This document shows, in pieces, positions 5,921-6,775 of a stretch of DNA of 6,775 nucleotides. The translations under genes and the position numbers were made by a program. The notes beneath the pieces were generated by a model. That model did no database searches. It was not told the DNA's origin and saw only the letters and a program-made list of their open reading frames with translations. The DNA lies in contig CAMLNY010000062.1 of assembly GCA_946481405.1 (NCBI GenBank), positions 1 through 6,775 of the forward strand. The letters are read 5' to 3'. Each line of letters opens with the position of its first letter. Positions within the stretch are counted from its first letter, which is position 1. The stretch comes from an uncultured Brevundimonas sp. GTDB lineage: Bacteria > Pseudomonadota > Alphaproteobacteria > Caulobacterales > Caulobacteraceae.

Positions 5921-6775
5921 GAGGGGACGTATTTGTCGAACCAGCGGGCGACGCCTTCGAGACCCGGCTTTGTCAGATTGGCGTTCAGGTGCGCCCACAT
6001 GCGTGGCATGAAGGCGGCGTAGCGCGGCTTGCCGTCGCGCACGATCAGACGGGCGAAGATTCCCAGGATGCGCGCCTCGTTCAGAGCCGCGAGCCCCGCA
6101 TAGGACCGCAGGAAGGCGGCGCGGTCGTCGACGCGCGTCAGTTCGAAATACCGCTCCAGCGCCTCGACCTCGATGGCGGCGGGCACGTCGCGGCGCGCGT
6201 CCTGAAGCAGGGAGTGCAGGTCCCACGACGGATGCGCCCGCACCGCGTCCTGAAAGTCGATCATGCCGACGCGGGCCGGGCCCTGCCGCTCCGGCAGCCA
6301 GATCAGGTTCTCGGCGTGATAGTCGCGGTGGGCGACGACCGAGGCGCCCGCCTCCCCCTCCGCCACGATGGGCGCCCACGCCTCATGCCATTCGGCGATC
6401 GCCGCGTCGTCGAAACGCCGCTCCGGCTTCAGCTTCGGCAGCCATTCCACGAACAGATCGGCCCCTCCCTGAAGCGCGGTCTCGTCATAGGCCTGAAGCG
6501 GCCACGGACCGGCTGCGCCCGTCAGCACCGGCGGCGTTGGAGCGGCGTGGAGTTCGGCCAGGGCCTCGATGGCGGCGAGATAGAGAGGTCTCTCATCCTG
6601 CCCGTCCTCGATCACCCGAGCGAACAGATCGTCGCCGAAATCCTCCAGCACCGCCAGACCGGCCGGAGCGTCCAGCGCGACGATGGCGGGCGCCGACAGG
6701 CCCACACTGCGCAGGTGCGAGGCCACCGCCGCGAACGCCTCGCTCCCCGTCGCTGCGGCGAGCCGCCCGAGCGCG
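5905..6775 (-). CDS. amgK: AmgK-like anomeric cell-wall sugar kinase (APH fold; 5' end missing)
   Basis: Aminoglycoside-phosphotransferase-fold kinase expected to phosphorylate MurNAc (and perhaps GlcNAc) at C1, feeding MurU. The frame is open to the window edge, with 289 residues visible. Numbering from the GTG at 6726: EDFGDDLF (28-35), the catalytic loop VVAHRDYHAENLIWL (130-144; Asp135 catalytic base, Asn140 metal ligand), the DFG-equivalent GMIDFQDAVRAHPSWDL (154-170; Asp158), and the AmgK-type tail ILGIFARLIVRDGKPRYAAFMPR (220-242). The tail and IDFQDA block closely resemble Pseudomonas AmgK and not antibiotic-modifying enzymes. The GTG at 6726 is not taken as the start: 16 more in-frame residues (ALGRLAAATGSEAFAA) run upstream into a helix normal for the family, and AmgK proteins are about 330-340 residues, so at least about 50 are missing. 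In many alphaproteobacteria this kinase is fused to an N-terminal TsaE ATPase domain; that cannot be seen here. Family secure, substrate inferred. Confidence 0.82.
   Translation of the reverse strand, partial: ALGRLAAATGSEAFAAVASHLRSVGLSAPAIVALDAPAGLAVLEDFGDDLFARVIEDGQDERPLYLAAIEALAELHAAPTPPVLTGAAGPWPLQAYDETALQGGADLFVEWLPKLKPERRFDDAAIAEWHEAWAPIVAEGEAGASVVAHRDYHAENLIWLPERQGPARVGMIDFQDAVRAHPSWDLHSLLQDARRDVPAAIEVEALERYFELTRVDDRAAFLRSYAGLAALNEARILGIFARLIVRDGKPRYAAFMPRMWAHLNANLTKPGLEGVARWFDKYVPSELRR

Noticed and set aside
5234..6022. 262-codon plus-strand frame opposite murU and part of amgK
   Set aside because: It is in antisense register with murU and has no motif of its own; the opposite strand encodes two well-supported enzymes.
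5909..6379. 157-residue N-terminal extension of MurU in the same frame
   Set aside because: It overlaps amgK out of frame, is Arg/Gly-rich without a domain, and the ATG at 5908 has a good ribosome binding site and the expected family N-terminus.
5905..6775. Aminoglycoside resistance phosphotransferase
   Set aside because: The fold is shared, but the IDFQDA block, the GIFARL...RDGK tail and the adjacent MurU-like gene indicate a cell-wall sugar kinase, and there is no mobile context.

Overview
The window is a gap-free block of four genes, all on the minus strand and therefore read from high to low coordinates: amgK (5' end outside the window), murU, addB and addA (3' end outside the window). 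Base composition is very GC-rich. The AddA and AddB proteins are of the alphaproteobacterial type: AddB is about 1,020 residues with no P-loop, and AddA has the 'VTANAGSGKTTTLVDRVARLL' style of N-terminus. This, with the gene order, points to an alphaproteobacterium, most likely Caulobacterales (Caulobacter/Brevundimonas-like). The genus is an inference.

Layout. At 6775-5905 is most of an aminoglycoside-phosphotransferase-fold kinase resembling the cell-wall sugar kinase AmgK. At 5908-5180 is a small sugar-1-phosphate nucleotidyltransferase resembling MurU. At 5183-2112 is the complete addB, and at 2115-1 are the first 705 codons of addA. Each of the three junctions is a 4-nt stop/start overlap (ATGA, GTGA, ATGA), so the genes are almost certainly one transcript with coupled translation. 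There is no intergenic space, hence no terminator and no dedicated promoter between genes. The main promoter should lie upstream of amgK, outside the window, or inside a coding region.

Function. AmgK and MurU are expected to work in sequence: the kinase phosphorylates recovered N-acetylmuramic acid (and possibly GlcNAc) at the anomeric position, and MurU converts MurNAc-1-phosphate to UDP-MurNAc. This salvages peptidoglycan sugars past the fosfomycin-sensitive MurA step. AddA and AddB form the helicase-nuclease that resects double-strand breaks before RecA loading. No biochemical link between the two halves is visible; the arrangement looks like conserved alphaproteobacterial gene order.

I see no mobile element, CRISPR array, RNA gene, repeat or previously undescribed system. 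The points worth a second look are the coupled recycling/repair operon, the missing Fe-S cysteines and P-loop in AddB, altered active-site residues in MurU, a possible N-terminal fusion on AmgK, and very long antisense reading frames that have a codon-usage explanation.
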